Of a stretch of DNA of 64,000 nt, positions 27,991 to 37,727 are shown in pieces (position 1 is the first letter of the stretch; every line of letters starts with the position of its first letter). The DNA comes from Prolixibacteraceae bacterium (GTDB lineage Bacteria > Bacteroidota > Bacteroidia > Bacteroidales > Prolixibacteraceae): the NCBI GenBank assembly GCA_019856515.1, contig CP082230.1:2294001-2358000 (forward strand), given 5' to 3'. Both the position numbers and the translations under genes were made by a program. Under the pieces are notes generated by a model. The model was not told the origin of the DNA, searched no databases, and saw nothing but the letters and a program-made list of their open reading frames with translations.

Positions 27991-28017
27991 AGGAGGTGCT
28001 CAAATGTGGCACCTCCT
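27991..28017 (-). terminator. terminator of the large secreted protein gene
   Basis: A perfect 9-bp GC-rich stem (27991-27999 with 28009-28017), 28 bases past the stop of the minus-strand gene, followed on that strand by TTTCTGTTTAATA. Confidence 0.7.
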
Positions 28018-28044
28018 ATTATAGACAACAAACTTAGTTCAACC

Positions 28045-31000
28045 CTATCGTTTGATCAGTTTCTTCACTGTTGTTTGATTGTCTGATTTTATTTGTACGA
28101 TATATAGGCCAGAAGGAAGTTGATCAATTGCGATCATTTCTCCTTCGTTATACTGTGTACTATCATATACAACGGTTCCTGTTATCGACATAATTAGTAC
28201 TCGATTATTTCCGATGCCTAATCCATCAACACGAATGAAGTTAGATGCTGGGTTTGGATAAACTCTAACTTCTGCTGTTTGTTGTTGAACAACTGGAGTC
28301 GAAGCATCTCTACCATACACCTCTAACTCGTAAATACGTACGTCATCATCCTGGGCACAACCAATAAATCGGAATCTTACGTACTGTGCATTCACCTCAT
28401 TTTCTAATTCAATGGAATGAATGTTTTCTGCAGAGACATCTGTTTTTGCTGCTACTTCAGTCCAGTCTGCATTGTCAGTACTAACTTCAATTTTATACGA
28501 CTGAATATTATAGCCTGGAGCTTCGAATAAACATGCATCATAAATATAAAAACTTTTTAATAGATATGATTTCCCTAAATCAAGCGTTCTTATTACTTCT
28601 TCACCCTTCGCCGCAACTAGACACCATTGCTCACTTTTCTGCGTTCCATAAGAACCATCATTTAAATATTTCACATAACGATTATAAGAATAATTTTTCT
28701 CTAGGACCTCTTTGTTTAAAGCAACATTCCAGTAACCTTTAGGTTTTTGCACATGATACTCTCCATCAATTTTGATTTCATAGATATTGATATCACTATT
28801 TTGGCTGTTTGGTTTTAATGTTACTTTCACATATCTACCACTTACTGGATTGGATGTTCTATTCCAGAATTTTATATTGGATATATCATTAACCCACTCT
28901 TCCGATTGTCTTGTCCAATCCGTTCCATTATCACTAGTCTCAATACGATATGCAGCTGCATTTGTGTTGTTAGTACCATCTACTCCTCGGTCCATAATTG
29001 TCACATTATAGATCCAATAATCTTTATTCAGATCCAATACAACAGATGATTCTGTCGTTGCACTAGATGTCCAGTACTCTCCATTAGCATTTGTGTCGTT
29101 GGTCAAGTACTCTAACCCTGTGTCGTTGGTGTCTGTTGAAGTAGCACTCTTAACTAATGCAATATTTCTAGTTGCAGCAGACTGTACATCCACGTAAATA
29201 GGATAAATGAATTCCTCATCCCCTTTAGTTATGACAAGTTCAATCTTACCTTGTTTTATTTCTTTTGCCAGTGCAGTTGCATCCAGTGAGATAGAAGCAT
29301 CTGTCACATCATAACGACTTACTTCGAAGTCAGTACTTCTTAATGAGACTTCTTGTTTTGACAATGCTCCCTTTAGCATTTTATAGTCTAACGAAATAAC
29401 TACGCTTTGCCCTACCTTACAACTGTATTGATTATTGTTAGGAACTAAGCACAGATTTAGGTTATTCTCTTCAGCAATATATTTAGTTGTACTCCAAGAA
29501 GACTCCTTCTTATATTTTGTCAGAGTTCCTTCAGGAACAAAGAAAACTGGTCTGTCTCCGAAACAACCACCAATCGTATCATTTAAATTATATTTGTTTG
29601 GCAAGTTTGATTTTAAATTATAAAATACTCCTTGACCTCTATGAGATATTGCAGAAGAGCTAAACGTAATAGTTGCATCAGGAATAACATAATTTAATGT
29701 TCCTAGCCCACTTAACGCATACTCTCCAATATACTTTATTGTAGAAGGTAGAATAATTTGATGAGAGATATGAGAGCAATCCCAAAATGCATCATATTCT
29801 AAACGAACAAGATTAGGAGGGAATACTATAGACTCTATAATCGATTCTGCAAAAGCATCCTTTCCAATTACCGTTAGATATAAAGCACTCTCACAGTTTA
29901 CATGATTGGTTGCATTTTTTAATAAAATGTGTTCTCCGTCATTTGCTCCCCCTCGTATTCTTAAGACTTTTTTATTATCAATAAGATTCGGAATATCAAG
30001 TGTTTCTTTACCTCCAATATAACCAAGAATTTCAATACCCTCGACTGTATTAGCATCAGGTGTTTCTTGGTATGAATAGTCATTTACTATGAAATTATCT
30101 ACGACATAGTCTTTAAATACTCTTCGATCATCCCAAGCAGCGATATATTTATCATAGGCATCTGCTTTAACTAATACGGGGTAACTTGCAGTGTTAATAT
30201 TCGATTTATCCACAGGAACATCAGCTTTAAATCGTAAAGCAACTACATTAGTCTTCTCGAATGCCTTCTCTCCTATGACTATAACATTTTCTGGAATATC
30301 TACTATGCCACTTAGTCCTGTTTCACTAAACGCTGCCGTTTCGATATTTTTAAGACTAGATGGTAATTTGATCGATTTTAACTCCGTAATCCCAGAGAAT
30401 AACTTCTCTTTGATATTTACTAGGGACGTAGCTTGAGTTGCATCTATAGACACACCATTAGTGTAGGTAGACGTAGCAAAGAAATGGTCTGTTCCTTTTG
30501 ATAATTCTAAAACATCTACACCATCAATAGATGCAGGAATGACGATAGGATTTTCACTTCCTTTATATCCAACAACTCTTACACCATCAACTCCATCCAC
30601 TTGAACACTCTCTGTCAACCATTGCTTGTCAGCACTTAGGGTTCCTTGTTCCTCAATTAAAGGTAGCGTTTGCCAAACAGGATGTGCTTGGTATGCTACT
30701 AATGATCCTTTAGGGACAACAACTTTTGCATTGGAAGGAAGTGATAACGATATAACATCGTGTGCCGTTGTTTTTTTGACTTTCAACAACGATAGTTCAC
30801 TAAATGGATTAGCTAAGGTATTCAGACTTGGAAAGTCATTTGGCACGATCAAAATGTCTGCAATACAATTACTCAGCCAGTTTTCTGCGACACTCTTTAC
30901 AGAAGACGGAAGCGTATAACTCTTGGGGAAAGTTACCTTATAGAAGGCATTGCTTTCGATTGAAATTTCTGTAGGTTTTGCAGGAAAAATCATTCCATTA

Positions 31001-33453
31001 CTCACATTTAAAGACGAAAATGCATATTTACCAATCTTCTTTAGACTAGTAGCTTTAGATATATCTAAACTTATAGGATCTTCAATAAATGGTCCATTTT
31101 TAACTGGAGTATGTGGTTGAACAGTACCAATTGGTATTGGCATTAGAGCAACCCTCTTTGTATTCCTATAGATAAAGGAAGAGTGATATCCTCCTTTAAT
31201 TGAAATAACAGGTAGTGCATCGATCGTTTTTGGTACAACGATGCTATTGGCATCACCGCGATAACAACTAATTTCATAACCTTTTACACCATCTATTTCA
31301 ATCTCTTTTCCCCAGAAATCTTGATTTACATCATACGTTGAATTCGAAGAAAGCAATAATCTGTTCCAATTACGATCAGCTTTATAATCATTAATCATAT
31401 CATCAGGAACCACAAAAACTGTAGAAAATGACCCGCCCAAAACCTGAGGGATCTTATCACTCTTAACTTCTACTGTTTTAGTTTTATACGAAGTAAAAGG
31501 CACAAAAATTGTTTCTATTTTACTTCCTAACACGACTTTTTCAATGTCTTCATTTTTATCAAAAACGGCGTGCTCCATGAAAAGAAGATTATCGGGTAGA
31601 ACTATTTCTCCAGATAAAGATGCTGCGTAGAATGCTTCTTCTCTAATTTCTTTTAATTGGTCGTTAAACACAATCTCTTCTAAAGCAGTATAACTGAATG
31701 CACTCTCTCCAATCAACTCTAAATTAGTTGCTTCAGATAAATCTAATCGGGTGATTTGTGATCTAAATGAATCAAAACCTGATGTACGAATCTCTTTTAC
31801 ATTTATTCCTTCAATCTTAGCAGGAACAGTAACAGTAGAACCATCCTTCCAATAGTAATCTAATGTCAAATATTTGCCATCAGGGGTTTCATGAATCCTA
31901 TAAGACCAATCAGAATCATTATATAATTTTATTGATATTGAATCGTTTGTATTTCCAGATCTATTGGACGCAACAAACCTTTCAAGTCTAACTGACATCT
32001 CTTTGACATCTACTGTTTTCGTTAAACTTAATGTGTAGTTTGCACCACTTCCGACAAGATTTGATACCTTTCCATTAGTAACAGCGAAGTCAGTAGTTTC
32101 AAGACCAACAACTTCTTCATCAAAATTGACATTCACATCCAGTGTTTGCCCATTACGAATATTAAAAGAGCTACTAGCCAATGTTGCAACAGGTTTCTTT
32201 GTGCTTGTTGGGTTGAAGTCATAAGAAGCTGTAGCCGTGAAGTTTCCAGCAATATCAGCCACCTTGTTATCTAACAACGTGATTTGATAATCATTGCTGT
32301 TATTTGACTTAAGGTAAGTCAATTCATATTTAGATCCACTTACTTTAACAAGATTCGAAAGTGTTCCATTGATTACATTAAAATCAGTCAACTCAACACC
32401 ATATACGTTTTCTGAGAAGTTAACTGTAATCTTCTGCTGTTCTCCGTTAAACAGTCCATTAATAGTTGTCTGGAATTGAACAGTTGGAGCAGTCCTATCG
32501 ACAACAATTTGCTTAAGTCCCATCCAAGCCCCTTCATTGCCATTACGATCGATAGCTTTAGCATCGATAGGGTTTTGACCTTCCTTAAGATTAGATATTT
32601 GTGCTGAATAATTTCCATCTTTATCTACACGTACTTGAGCTACATCAACAATCTGATTACTTAAAACTACTGTTGAAAATGGTTCTGCCTTTCCAATTAT
32701 ATCAACAACATCATTAGTGGTAATTAGATCTGTATTACTTTCGCCAGTATCACTTGCAGTCTTTAATTTTAGAACACTTGGTGCATCTGGAGCCACTCGA
32801 TCAATATATATATTGATATTTCCATGGCCAGATGGGTCAAAACTAGGCCAAGATTGGTCCATCACATAATGAGCTCTAACATTGTATTGACCATCAGGTT
32901 TTGATGATAAATCAAAGTTGAACAACCTACTATTGTAATTAAAGTCTGGGATAAACCCAGCAGGAGTACCAGTCTGCAAAAACTTTTTTTGCATTTTTAA
33001 TGCGCCGTCAGGTTGATATCCAGGATTATCCACTCCTGAATATATCAAGACGGTAACATGAGCATGAGTATCAGTATAATAGACTGCTGACCGTAATCCT
33101 GACACATAACCAAATCTATCTGCCATACCCTTTTGCCAAGAAAAACTAATTGGATAGGTATCTACATTTAAAGAATTCAGACTATTTGTCTTTATGAAAA
33201 TTAATCCATTTTCCACTGTATAAACTTGATCATTCTGTATAAATGGCCCAATAGCTTGTATATATTTTAAATAGCCATCTTCCTTAAATACAGCACTTCT
33301 TTCGGGACTATTAGGATCATTATTGGTATAATAATGATAATATTCAGTTTTTTTTGAGTTTCCTTCTGCCCAAAAGTCGGGCCATTCAATAATTTGACCA
33401 ATCGAATTCTGTACAATCAGAATAGAAACCAATAATAGTAATGTTTTTCTCAT
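28045..33453 (-). CDS. giant secreted surface protein: Ig-like, BspA-type LRR, two F5/8 domains and a T9SS sorting domain
   Basis: A 1802-residue protein with a signal peptide (about residues 1-19, cleavage near SIGQ). In order: an N-terminal beta region (~20-225); Ig-like domains (~226-520, e.g. VDRTAPTVQFQT and NFSENVYGVELTDF); a long series of BspA/LRR_5-type leucine-rich repeats (~555-1290; units such as LELIGESAFSYTALEEIVF and LKEIREEAFYAASL) broken by spacer strands ending near VPKGSLVAY; another Ig-like stretch (~1300-1420); two discoidin-like F5/8 C domains (~1430-1555 and ~1565-1715); and a type IX secretion C-terminal domain starting VRVYPNPASNFIRV and ending VKKLIKR. It should be exported through the T9SS and anchored or released at the cell surface, with glycan or protein adhesion as the likely role. 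A terminator follows at 27991. Confidence 0.88.
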   Translation of the reverse strand: MRKTLLLLVSILIVQNSIGQIIEWPDFWAEGNSKKTEYYHYYTNNDPNSPERSAVFKEDGYLKYIQAIGPFIQNDQVYTVENGLIFIKTNSLNSLNVDTYPISFSWQKGMADRFGYVSGLRSAVYYTDTHAHVTVLIYSGVDNPGYQPDGALKMQKKFLQTGTPAGFIPDFNYNSRLFNFDLSSKPDGQYNVRAHYVMDQSWPSFDPSGHGNINIYIDRVAPDAPSVLKLKTASDTGESNTDLITTNDVVDIIGKAEPFSTVVLSNQIVDVAQVRVDKDGNYSAQISNLKEGQNPIDAKAIDRNGNEGAWMGLKQIVVDRTAPTVQFQTTINGLFNGEQQKITVNFSENVYGVELTDFNVINGTLSNLVKVSGSKYELTYLKSNNSNDYQITLLDNKVADIAGNFTATASYDFNPTSTKKPVATLASSSFNIRNGQTLDVNVNFDEEVVGLETTDFAVTNGKVSNLVGSGANYTLSLTKTVDVKEMSVRLERFVASNRSGNTNDSISIKLYNDSDWSYRIHETPDGKYLTLDYYWKDGSTVTVPAKIEGINVKEIRTSGFDSFRSQITRLDLSEATNLELIGESAFSYTALEEIVFNDQLKEIREEAFYAASLSGEIVLPDNLLFMEHAVFDKNEDIEKVVLGSKIETIFVPFTSYKTKTVEVKSDKIPQVLGGSFSTVFVVPDDMINDYKADRNWNRLLLSSNSTYDVNQDFWGKEIEIDGVKGYEISCYRGDANSIVVPKTIDALPVISIKGGYHSSFIYRNTKRVALMPIPIGTVQPHTPVKNGPFIEDPISLDISKATSLKKIGKYAFSSLNVSNGMIFPAKPTEISIESNAFYKVTFPKSYTLPSSVKSVAENWLSNCIADILIVPNDFPSLNTLANPFSELSLLKVKKTTAHDVISLSLPSNAKVVVPKGSLVAYQAHPVWQTLPLIEEQGTLSADKQWLTESVQVDGVDGVRVVGYKGSENPIVIPASIDGVDVLELSKGTDHFFATSTYTNGVSIDATQATSLVNIKEKLFSGITELKSIKLPSSLKNIETAAFSETGLSGIVDIPENVIVIGEKAFEKTNVVALRFKADVPVDKSNINTASYPVLVKADAYDKYIAAWDDRRVFKDYVVDNFIVNDYSYQETPDANTVEGIEILGYIGGKETLDIPNLIDNKKVLRIRGGANDGEHILLKNATNHVNCESALYLTVIGKDAFAESIIESIVFPPNLVRLEYDAFWDCSHISHQIILPSTIKYIGEYALSGLGTLNYVIPDATITFSSSAISHRGQGVFYNLKSNLPNKYNLNDTIGGCFGDRPVFFVPEGTLTKYKKESSWSTTKYIAEENNLNLCLVPNNNQYSCKVGQSVVISLDYKMLKGALSKQEVSLRSTDFEVSRYDVTDASISLDATALAKEIKQGKIELVITKGDEEFIYPIYVDVQSAATRNIALVKSATSTDTNDTGLEYLTNDTNANGEYWTSSATTESSVVLDLNKDYWIYNVTIMDRGVDGTNNTNAAAYRIETSDNGTDWTRQSEEWVNDISNIKFWNRTSNPVSGRYVKVTLKPNSQNSDINIYEIKIDGEYHVQKPKGYWNVALNKEVLEKNYSYNRYVKYLNDGSYGTQKSEQWCLVAAKGEEVIRTLDLGKSYLLKSFYIYDACLFEAPGYNIQSYKIEVSTDNADWTEVAAKTDVSAENIHSIELENEVNAQYVRFRFIGCAQDDDVRIYELEVYGRDASTPVVQQQTAEVRVYPNPASNFIRVDGLGIGNNRVLIMSITGTVVYDSTQYNEGEMIAIDQLPSGLYIVQIKSDNQTTVKKLIKR

Positions 33454-34127
33454 AGATCTTTATTTAACATTTGTATTTTGTAAAGAGGATAATCACTACT
33501 AATATGCCCTATAACATAGTGACTATCGAACCTATAAGTATATCTCATCACCAAATTATTACACAACACAATTGTTAAAAACACCAAACAAAATCACATA
33601 CTCTATATTGTTAATTAACATTACACTTCATTAGGTCATTAATAAAACAGAGAGTCTTAGTAATATAAAATACCAATTAAAATACAACGACTCTTCTTTA
33701 AATTCATTTCATCAAACAACTATATTATAATTAAATAAATAGATACTTGCATTTACATTATAAGAAAGCAACTTGAACTGCATAACACAATAGAATTAGA
33801 GTAATATAATATAAATCTAACTCTCTTTAAATTATTGAATCAGGCTAATAAAAGATATACACATCTTTATTGTTTTATTGCATTGAGAAGTTCAGTATTG
33901 GTATATGACTAAGTATTAAAATCAATAAGAATAGACCGTAGATTAATCTACAGATTACAAGGGTTGAAACTGTATTGAAATAATTACTGACATCAAGTGT
34001 TCTTGTACACAAAATTCCCTAGTTTTGATGTCATTAATCATGTATTGTGTGATTGCCTAAATGCAAACATTCATAATAAACATGTTCGAATATTTATTAC
34101 TAATTACAGTACTTAAATTGCATCAAT
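33454..34127. other. AT-rich gene-free region
   Basis: About 670 bases between two divergently transcribed genes. It must hold both promoters, but no exact TAnnTTTG box with a -33 partner was found. No RNA or repeat recognised. Confidence 0.45.
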
Positions 34128-34691
34128 ATGTGGAATGATGAAAATCTCCTAGATAAATTAAAAGAGAATCAGGCAGTTTGGATAAAAATAAACTCACTTT
34201 TTGTAGAACAAAAAATTGCACCTAAAACATTACTTCTTAGAGAAGGTGAGATTTCCAATAATTTCTTTTTCATTAAAAAGGGATGTTTAAGAGAGTCATC
34301 TAATCACGATGGAAAAGACATTACATTTCAATTCTTTTTTGAAGGAGAAGCTGTCGCGTCAATAGATAGTTTTATCGAACAAAAACCAAGCCTATTCAGT
34401 ATTGAAACAATTGAGCAATCAACCATTCTTCTATTAAAAAGAGAAAACTATCTTAATATATTAAAGAACTTTCCCGATATCCAAAACACATTTCAAGACT
34501 TGTTATTTAAACGATTTAGAATCTATGGAGAACTTTTTATATCAAGAATAAAAAACACTCCACAAGAGCTGTATAAAGACTTAATTGATAATCATTCTGA
34601 AATCATAAAGCGAATACCTCAGCATTATATTGCTTCATATCTTGGAATTACTCCAATATCTCTCAGTCGAATTAGGAATCGTAAACAGTAA
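34128..34691 (+). CDS. Crp/Fnr-family transcription regulator
   Basis: A 187-residue protein with a cyclic-nucleotide-binding-like fold in residues ~20-110 (LLREGEISNNFFFIKKGCLRE; then FFFEGEAVAS) and a C-terminal helix-turn-helix ending HYIASYLGITPISLSRIRN. It belongs to the same short Bacteroidota group as the regulator at 11349 but is clearly a different protein. The reductase and membrane protein downstream (35017, 35609) are the likeliest targets, given strand and order, though 325 bases lie between. Confidence 0.88.
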   Translation: MWNDENLLDKLKENQAVWIKINSLFVEQKIAPKTLLLREGEISNNFFFIKKGCLRESSNHDGKDITFQFFFEGEAVASIDSFIEQKPSLFSIETIEQSTILLLKRENYLNILKNFPDIQNTFQDLLFKRFRIYGELFISRIKNTPQELYKDLIDNHSEIIKRIPQHYIASYLGITPISLSRIRNRKQ

Positions 34692-35016
34692 ATTATTTTA
34701 CCAATAATTAATCACATTTTTATGACCAAATTACTATCTAGAACGATAACACTTTTTATTTACTGATATCGCTTCTATTAGTTTATATTACAGTCGTTTA
34801 ATGAATACAATAGGCTAAACATCATTTTTAAATCAGTTACTCGATTTGCATTGCGTAGTAATAGATGCACACGTTCGTAATCTACAATAATATTTACGAA
34901 TGTAATTGTAGATTTAATTTATACAATAACTGTACGGACATTTCATTAATTAACAATTGTTATCGTCTAAACATTCCTAAACCATCATTTTTGTGTTATA
35001 ATTCAATTACATAAAA
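34692..35016. other. gene-free gap upstream of the reductase
   Basis: About 325 AT-rich bases with no gene and no clear promoter match; presumably the promoter region of the 35017 gene. Confidence 0.4.
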
Positions 35017-35619
35017 ATGAGAATATTATTAGTATTTAATCATCCTTATGAAGGCAGTTACTGCAATGCAATTCTGGATGCTGTAACTAGAGGACTACTA
35101 TTAGGAGGTCATGAAGTTGATCTAATTCATTTAGATAAGGACAAGTTTAATCCCGTATTGACATCTCAAGATCTAAAAGCTTTTCGAGATAAACAAGCCA
35201 TCGATCCTATGGTTCTGAACTATAAAACAAAATTAAAAAAAGCTGATCATGTTATTTTCATATTCCCAATCTGGTGGGAGCTTATGCCAGCAATGATGAA
35301 AGGCTTCGTTGATAAAGTTATTTTTCCAGGAGTTGCTTATGACTATACGAATAGTAACAATACAAAAATGAAACCATTATTAATGAAACTAAAGGGTATA
35401 ACATTAATAACAACAATGAATACCCCTCGAATTCTGTATCATTTATTTTTGGGCAATGCAATAAAAAAAGCATTATTGAGAGGAACTTTTTGGAAGATAG
35501 GGTACAAGAATCTTAAATGGATTAGTTTTAACATGGTAAAGCAAACGTCTAACGAGAATCGTGAAAAGTGGCTCCGTAAAATTGAGAAAACGATTAACAA
35601 GAGAGTAAATGAAAAGTAA
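35017..35619 (+). CDS. flavodoxin-fold NAD(P)H oxidoreductase
   Basis: A 200-residue protein of the flavodoxin-2 family (MdaB/KefF/NQO-like quinone reductases). It begins MRILLVFNHPYEGSYCNAIL, the FMN phosphate loop, and has the FIFPIWWELMPAMMKGFVDKV block that binds the flavin ring, followed by the usual GVAYDY. Such enzymes reduce quinones or nitro compounds with NAD(P)H. The stop overlaps the next gene start by 11 bases, so the two proteins are made together. Confidence 0.88.
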   Translation: MRILLVFNHPYEGSYCNAILDAVTRGLLLGGHEVDLIHLDKDKFNPVLTSQDLKAFRDKQAIDPMVLNYKTKLKKADHVIFIFPIWWELMPAMMKGFVDKVIFPGVAYDYTNSNNTKMKPLLMKLKGITLITTMNTPRILYHLFLGNAIKKALLRGTFWKIGYKNLKWISFNMVKQTSNENREKWLRKIEKTINKRVNEK

Positions 35620-36100
35620 CAACTCAAGGTCGATCATCAATATAGGACTAGTTATTTCAAATATTTTATCAATAATCTCAGATTTTCTTTTACAAATAGA
35701 ATATCACATCGGAAACATCAAGATTGATGATGTAAACCACTATTCTTTGGGGATAAACTATGAAGGATGGATAAGTATACACAAGACATCTATTAGCATA
35801 CTATCTATTCTGATGATCTTTCATATTATATCACATAGACAGTTCTATAATGTTATCATCAAAAATAGACTTCTTAAAAAAAACAGACATATTCTAATGC
35901 TTTCATTTTGTTTTGCTTTAGCTGTAATTACTGGACTTAGTCCATGGCTAATTGAAATATATTTTGGTAGAAATGAAGCATGTAAAATAATAATTGAAAT
36001 TCATGACAAGATTGCGATAATCTATACAAGTTATCTGATACATCATATCTACATCAAAATGAGAAAATACAAATTAAAAATAGACAAAATGAGGATTTGA
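35609..36100 (+). CDS. small four-helix membrane protein, DUF4405/cytochrome-b-like
   Basis: A 163-residue protein with four predicted membrane helices (about 9-30, 57-77, 93-114, 130-148). Histidines sit at helix positions suited to haem ligation: H58, H72, H132 and H145/H146, in contexts WISIHKT, IFHIISH, IEIHDK and LIHHIY. This pattern resembles DUF4405-type cytochrome b-like proteins. Its ATG lies inside the end of the reductase gene (11-base overlap). A membrane redox role, taking electrons from or giving them to the flavoprotein, is inference. Confidence 0.65.
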   Translation: MKSNNSRSIINIGLVISNILSIISDFLLQIEYHIGNIKIDDVNHYSLGINYEGWISIHKTSISILSILMIFHIISHRQFYNVIIKNRLLKKNRHILMLSFCFALAVITGLSPWLIEIYFGRNEACKIIIEIHDKIAIIYTSYLIHHIYIKMRKYKLKIDKMRI

Positions 36101-36185
36101 TATGAATTATTATTTGGATCTTATCTAATACCAAGTGATCCAAAATATTACCTAAACAGTTTTTGTGAATGAGACAAAAACAAAA

Positions 36186-36212
36186 AAGCTTCAATCGATA
36201 TGATTGAAGCTT
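36186..36212 (-). terminator. terminator of the tRNA cluster
   Basis: A perfect 11-bp stem with a 5-base loop, followed on the minus strand by TTTTTTGTTTTT. It lies 4 bases past the 3' end of tRNA-Ser(GCT). Confidence 0.9.
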
Positions 36213-36215
36213 GTT

Positions 36216-36304
<89 letters not shown>

Positions 36305-36332
36305 TAAAGATGGTTATTTTCAATAAAATATG

Positions 36333-36407
36333 TCGGGGTACCAGGATTCGAACCTGGGACCCCCTGCTCCCAAAGCAGGTGCGCTAACCGGACTGCGCTA
36401 CACCCCG
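36333..36407 (-). tRNA. tRNA-Pro (TGG)
   Basis: About 75 nt; 5' end CGGGGTG, anticodon TGG in the stem-loop CTGCTTTGGGAGCAG, T-loop GGTTCGAATCC. Confidence 0.95.
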
Positions 36408-36413
36408 AAATTG

Positions 36414-36498
36414 CGGAGAGAGAGGGATTCGAACCCCCGGTACCTCGCGGTACAATGGTTTTCAAGACCACCGCATTCGACCACTCTGCCATCTCTCC
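36414..36498 (-). tRNA. tRNA-Ser (TGA), copy 1
   Basis: About 85 nt, class II with a long variable arm; anticodon TGA in GGTCTTGAAAACC. The sequence appears identical to the copies at 36527 and 36737. Confidence 0.95.
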
Positions 36499-36526
36499 TA
36501 ATAATACCTCAAACAAAGTCTCCTTG

Positions 36527-36611
36527 CGGAGAGAGAGGGATTCGAACCCCCGGTACCTCGCGGTACAATGGTTTTCAAGACCACCGCATTCGACCACTCT
36601 GCCATCTCTCC
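36527..36611 (-). tRNA. tRNA-Ser (TGA), copy 2
   Basis: The same 85-nt sequence as copy 1, separated from it by 28 bases of unrelated spacer. Confidence 0.95.
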
Positions 36612-36657
36612 AATGTTTATGAAGAGGTATTATCAATTCAATATTTTCAAGAACTCG

Positions 36658-36730
36658 CACGGGAGGAGAGGCTCGAACTCCCGACACCTGGTTTTGGAGA
36701 CCAGTGCTCTACCAACTGAGCTACACCCGT
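36658..36730 (-). tRNA. tRNA-Trp (CCA)
   Basis: About 73 nt; D-arm TAGCTCAGTTGGTAGAGCA, anticodon CCA in CTGGTCTCCAAAACCAG, T-arm GGAGTTCGAGCCTC. The acceptor stem has one apparent U-U mismatch at pair 6. Confidence 0.93.
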
Positions 36731-36736
36731 ATTTTG

Positions 36737-36821
36737 CGGAGAGAGAGGGATTCGAACCCCCGGTACCTCGCGGTACAATGGTTTTCAAGACCACCGCATT
36801 CGACCACTCTGCCATCTCTCC
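36737..36821 (-). tRNA. tRNA-Ser (TGA), copy 3
   Basis: The same 85-nt sequence as the other two TGA copies and first in the transcript, 14 bases downstream of the promoter -7 box. Confidence 0.95.
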
Positions 36822-36834
36822 TGAAATGCGGTAG

Positions 36835-36865
36835 CAAAAGTAGGACTTTTTGTATTACCTGCAAA
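36835..36865 (-). promoter_or_regulatory. promoter of the tRNA cluster
   Basis: On the minus strand the -7 box TACTTTTG (36835-36842) and the -33 TTTG (36862-36865) are 19 bases apart, an exact match to the Bacteroidota TTTG-N19..21-TAnnTTTG pattern. Confidence 0.85.
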
Positions 36866-37332
36866 CATATCGTAATATTTTTTTCATGGTTTTTCAATCA
36901 CTGTTTGCCTAACATTTGGTTATCAAGAAGATTCATTTGAAAAAAAATATTCACTTTTTCACCTCTTAAAATCAAAATAGCAGAAATATCAATAAAAAAG
37001 TGAACATTTTGATCAAAATAATGATTACCCTTAAAAAGGAAAACATAAAAACAGATCAATAAGCCCATTGGATGGTAAAAAAAAGCTGATTTTATCATGA
37101 ACAAGTGAACATTTCTGTAAGAAAACAGTTTTATTAATAGAAAAAGGGTTGAAAACGGGACGTTTCCTTTTGTTTTTTGAAAATATTTATGAAATTTAAG
37201 ACGTTAATAAATTAATTAAAAGAAGATTATAACCAAAAATGCCCCATTAGAATCTATTTTTCTTTTTTTTAGAATGATTGATTCAACAAAATAGAGCAAA
37301 TTGTATCTTAACCAATTTTAATATACATAACC
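36866..37332. other. gene-free region upstream of HU
   Basis: About 470 very AT-rich bases. It contains TTCACTTTTT (near 36950) complementary to AAAAAAGTGAA (near 36996), and the word AAGTGAACATTT twice (near 36999 and 37103). These could be regulatory sites for the HU gene. The minus-strand frame in this region does not look like a protein. Confidence 0.4.
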
Positions 37333-37605
37333 ATGAACAAAACAGAATTAATTAAAAAGGTTTCTGAAGAAACAGGATTGACAATTAAGGACACAAAGAA
37401 AACAGTGGAAGCTTTTCTTAATGCAACCATGGAAACGTTGAAGGAAGAGGACAGACTAATTATTGCTGGATTCGGTTCGTTCTACACTATCGACAGAGAA
37501 GCTCGTGAAGTAAGAAACCCTGCAACTGGAAAACCAGTTAAGGTTGAAGCTAAAAGAATTGTTCGTTTCAAAGCTGGACAAGACTTCGGAAACAAGATTA
37601 ACTAA
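37333..37605 (+). CDS. HU-family DNA-binding protein
   Basis: A 90-residue protein of standard HU/IHF length. It opens MNKTELIKKVSEETGLTIKD and has the beta-arm signature GFGSFYTIDREAREVRNPATGK (about residues 47-68), which inserts into the DNA minor groove. Abundant nucleoid protein, cytoplasmic. A strong terminator follows at 37632. Confidence 0.97.
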   Translation: MNKTELIKKVSEETGLTIKDTKKTVEAFLNATMETLKEEDRLIIAGFGSFYTIDREAREVRNPATGKPVKVEAKRIVRFKAGQDFGNKIN

Positions 37606-37631
37606 AAAGATATTTCTTATAGGAATAGAAA

Positions 37632-37656
37632 GGGAGCACGTGTTGCTCCCTTTTTT
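37632..37656 (+). terminator. terminator of the HU gene
   Basis: A 7-bp GC-rich stem (GGGAGCA/TGCTCCC) with a short loop, directly followed by TTTTTT. Confidence 0.9.
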
Positions 37657-37661
37657 ATTTT

Positions 37662-37669
37662 TATCTTTG
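37662..37669 (+). promoter_or_regulatory. -7 box for the trmH operon
   Basis: TATCTTTG exactly fits the Bacteroidota -7 box. It sits 6 bases after the HU terminator and 58 bases before the TrmH start. The -33 partner is weak (GTTG at a shorter spacing, inside the terminator). Confidence 0.55.
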
Positions 37670-37727
37670 TGGGTGAATAAAATGAACTTTCAACTTGTAC
37701 GAATAAAATTCAAAGTAAAGTATTCTT

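Noticed and set aside
36898..37104. 68-residue minus-strand frame
   Set aside because: Composition follows AT-rich DNA, there is no family likeness, and it lies in the likely regulatory region of the HU gene.
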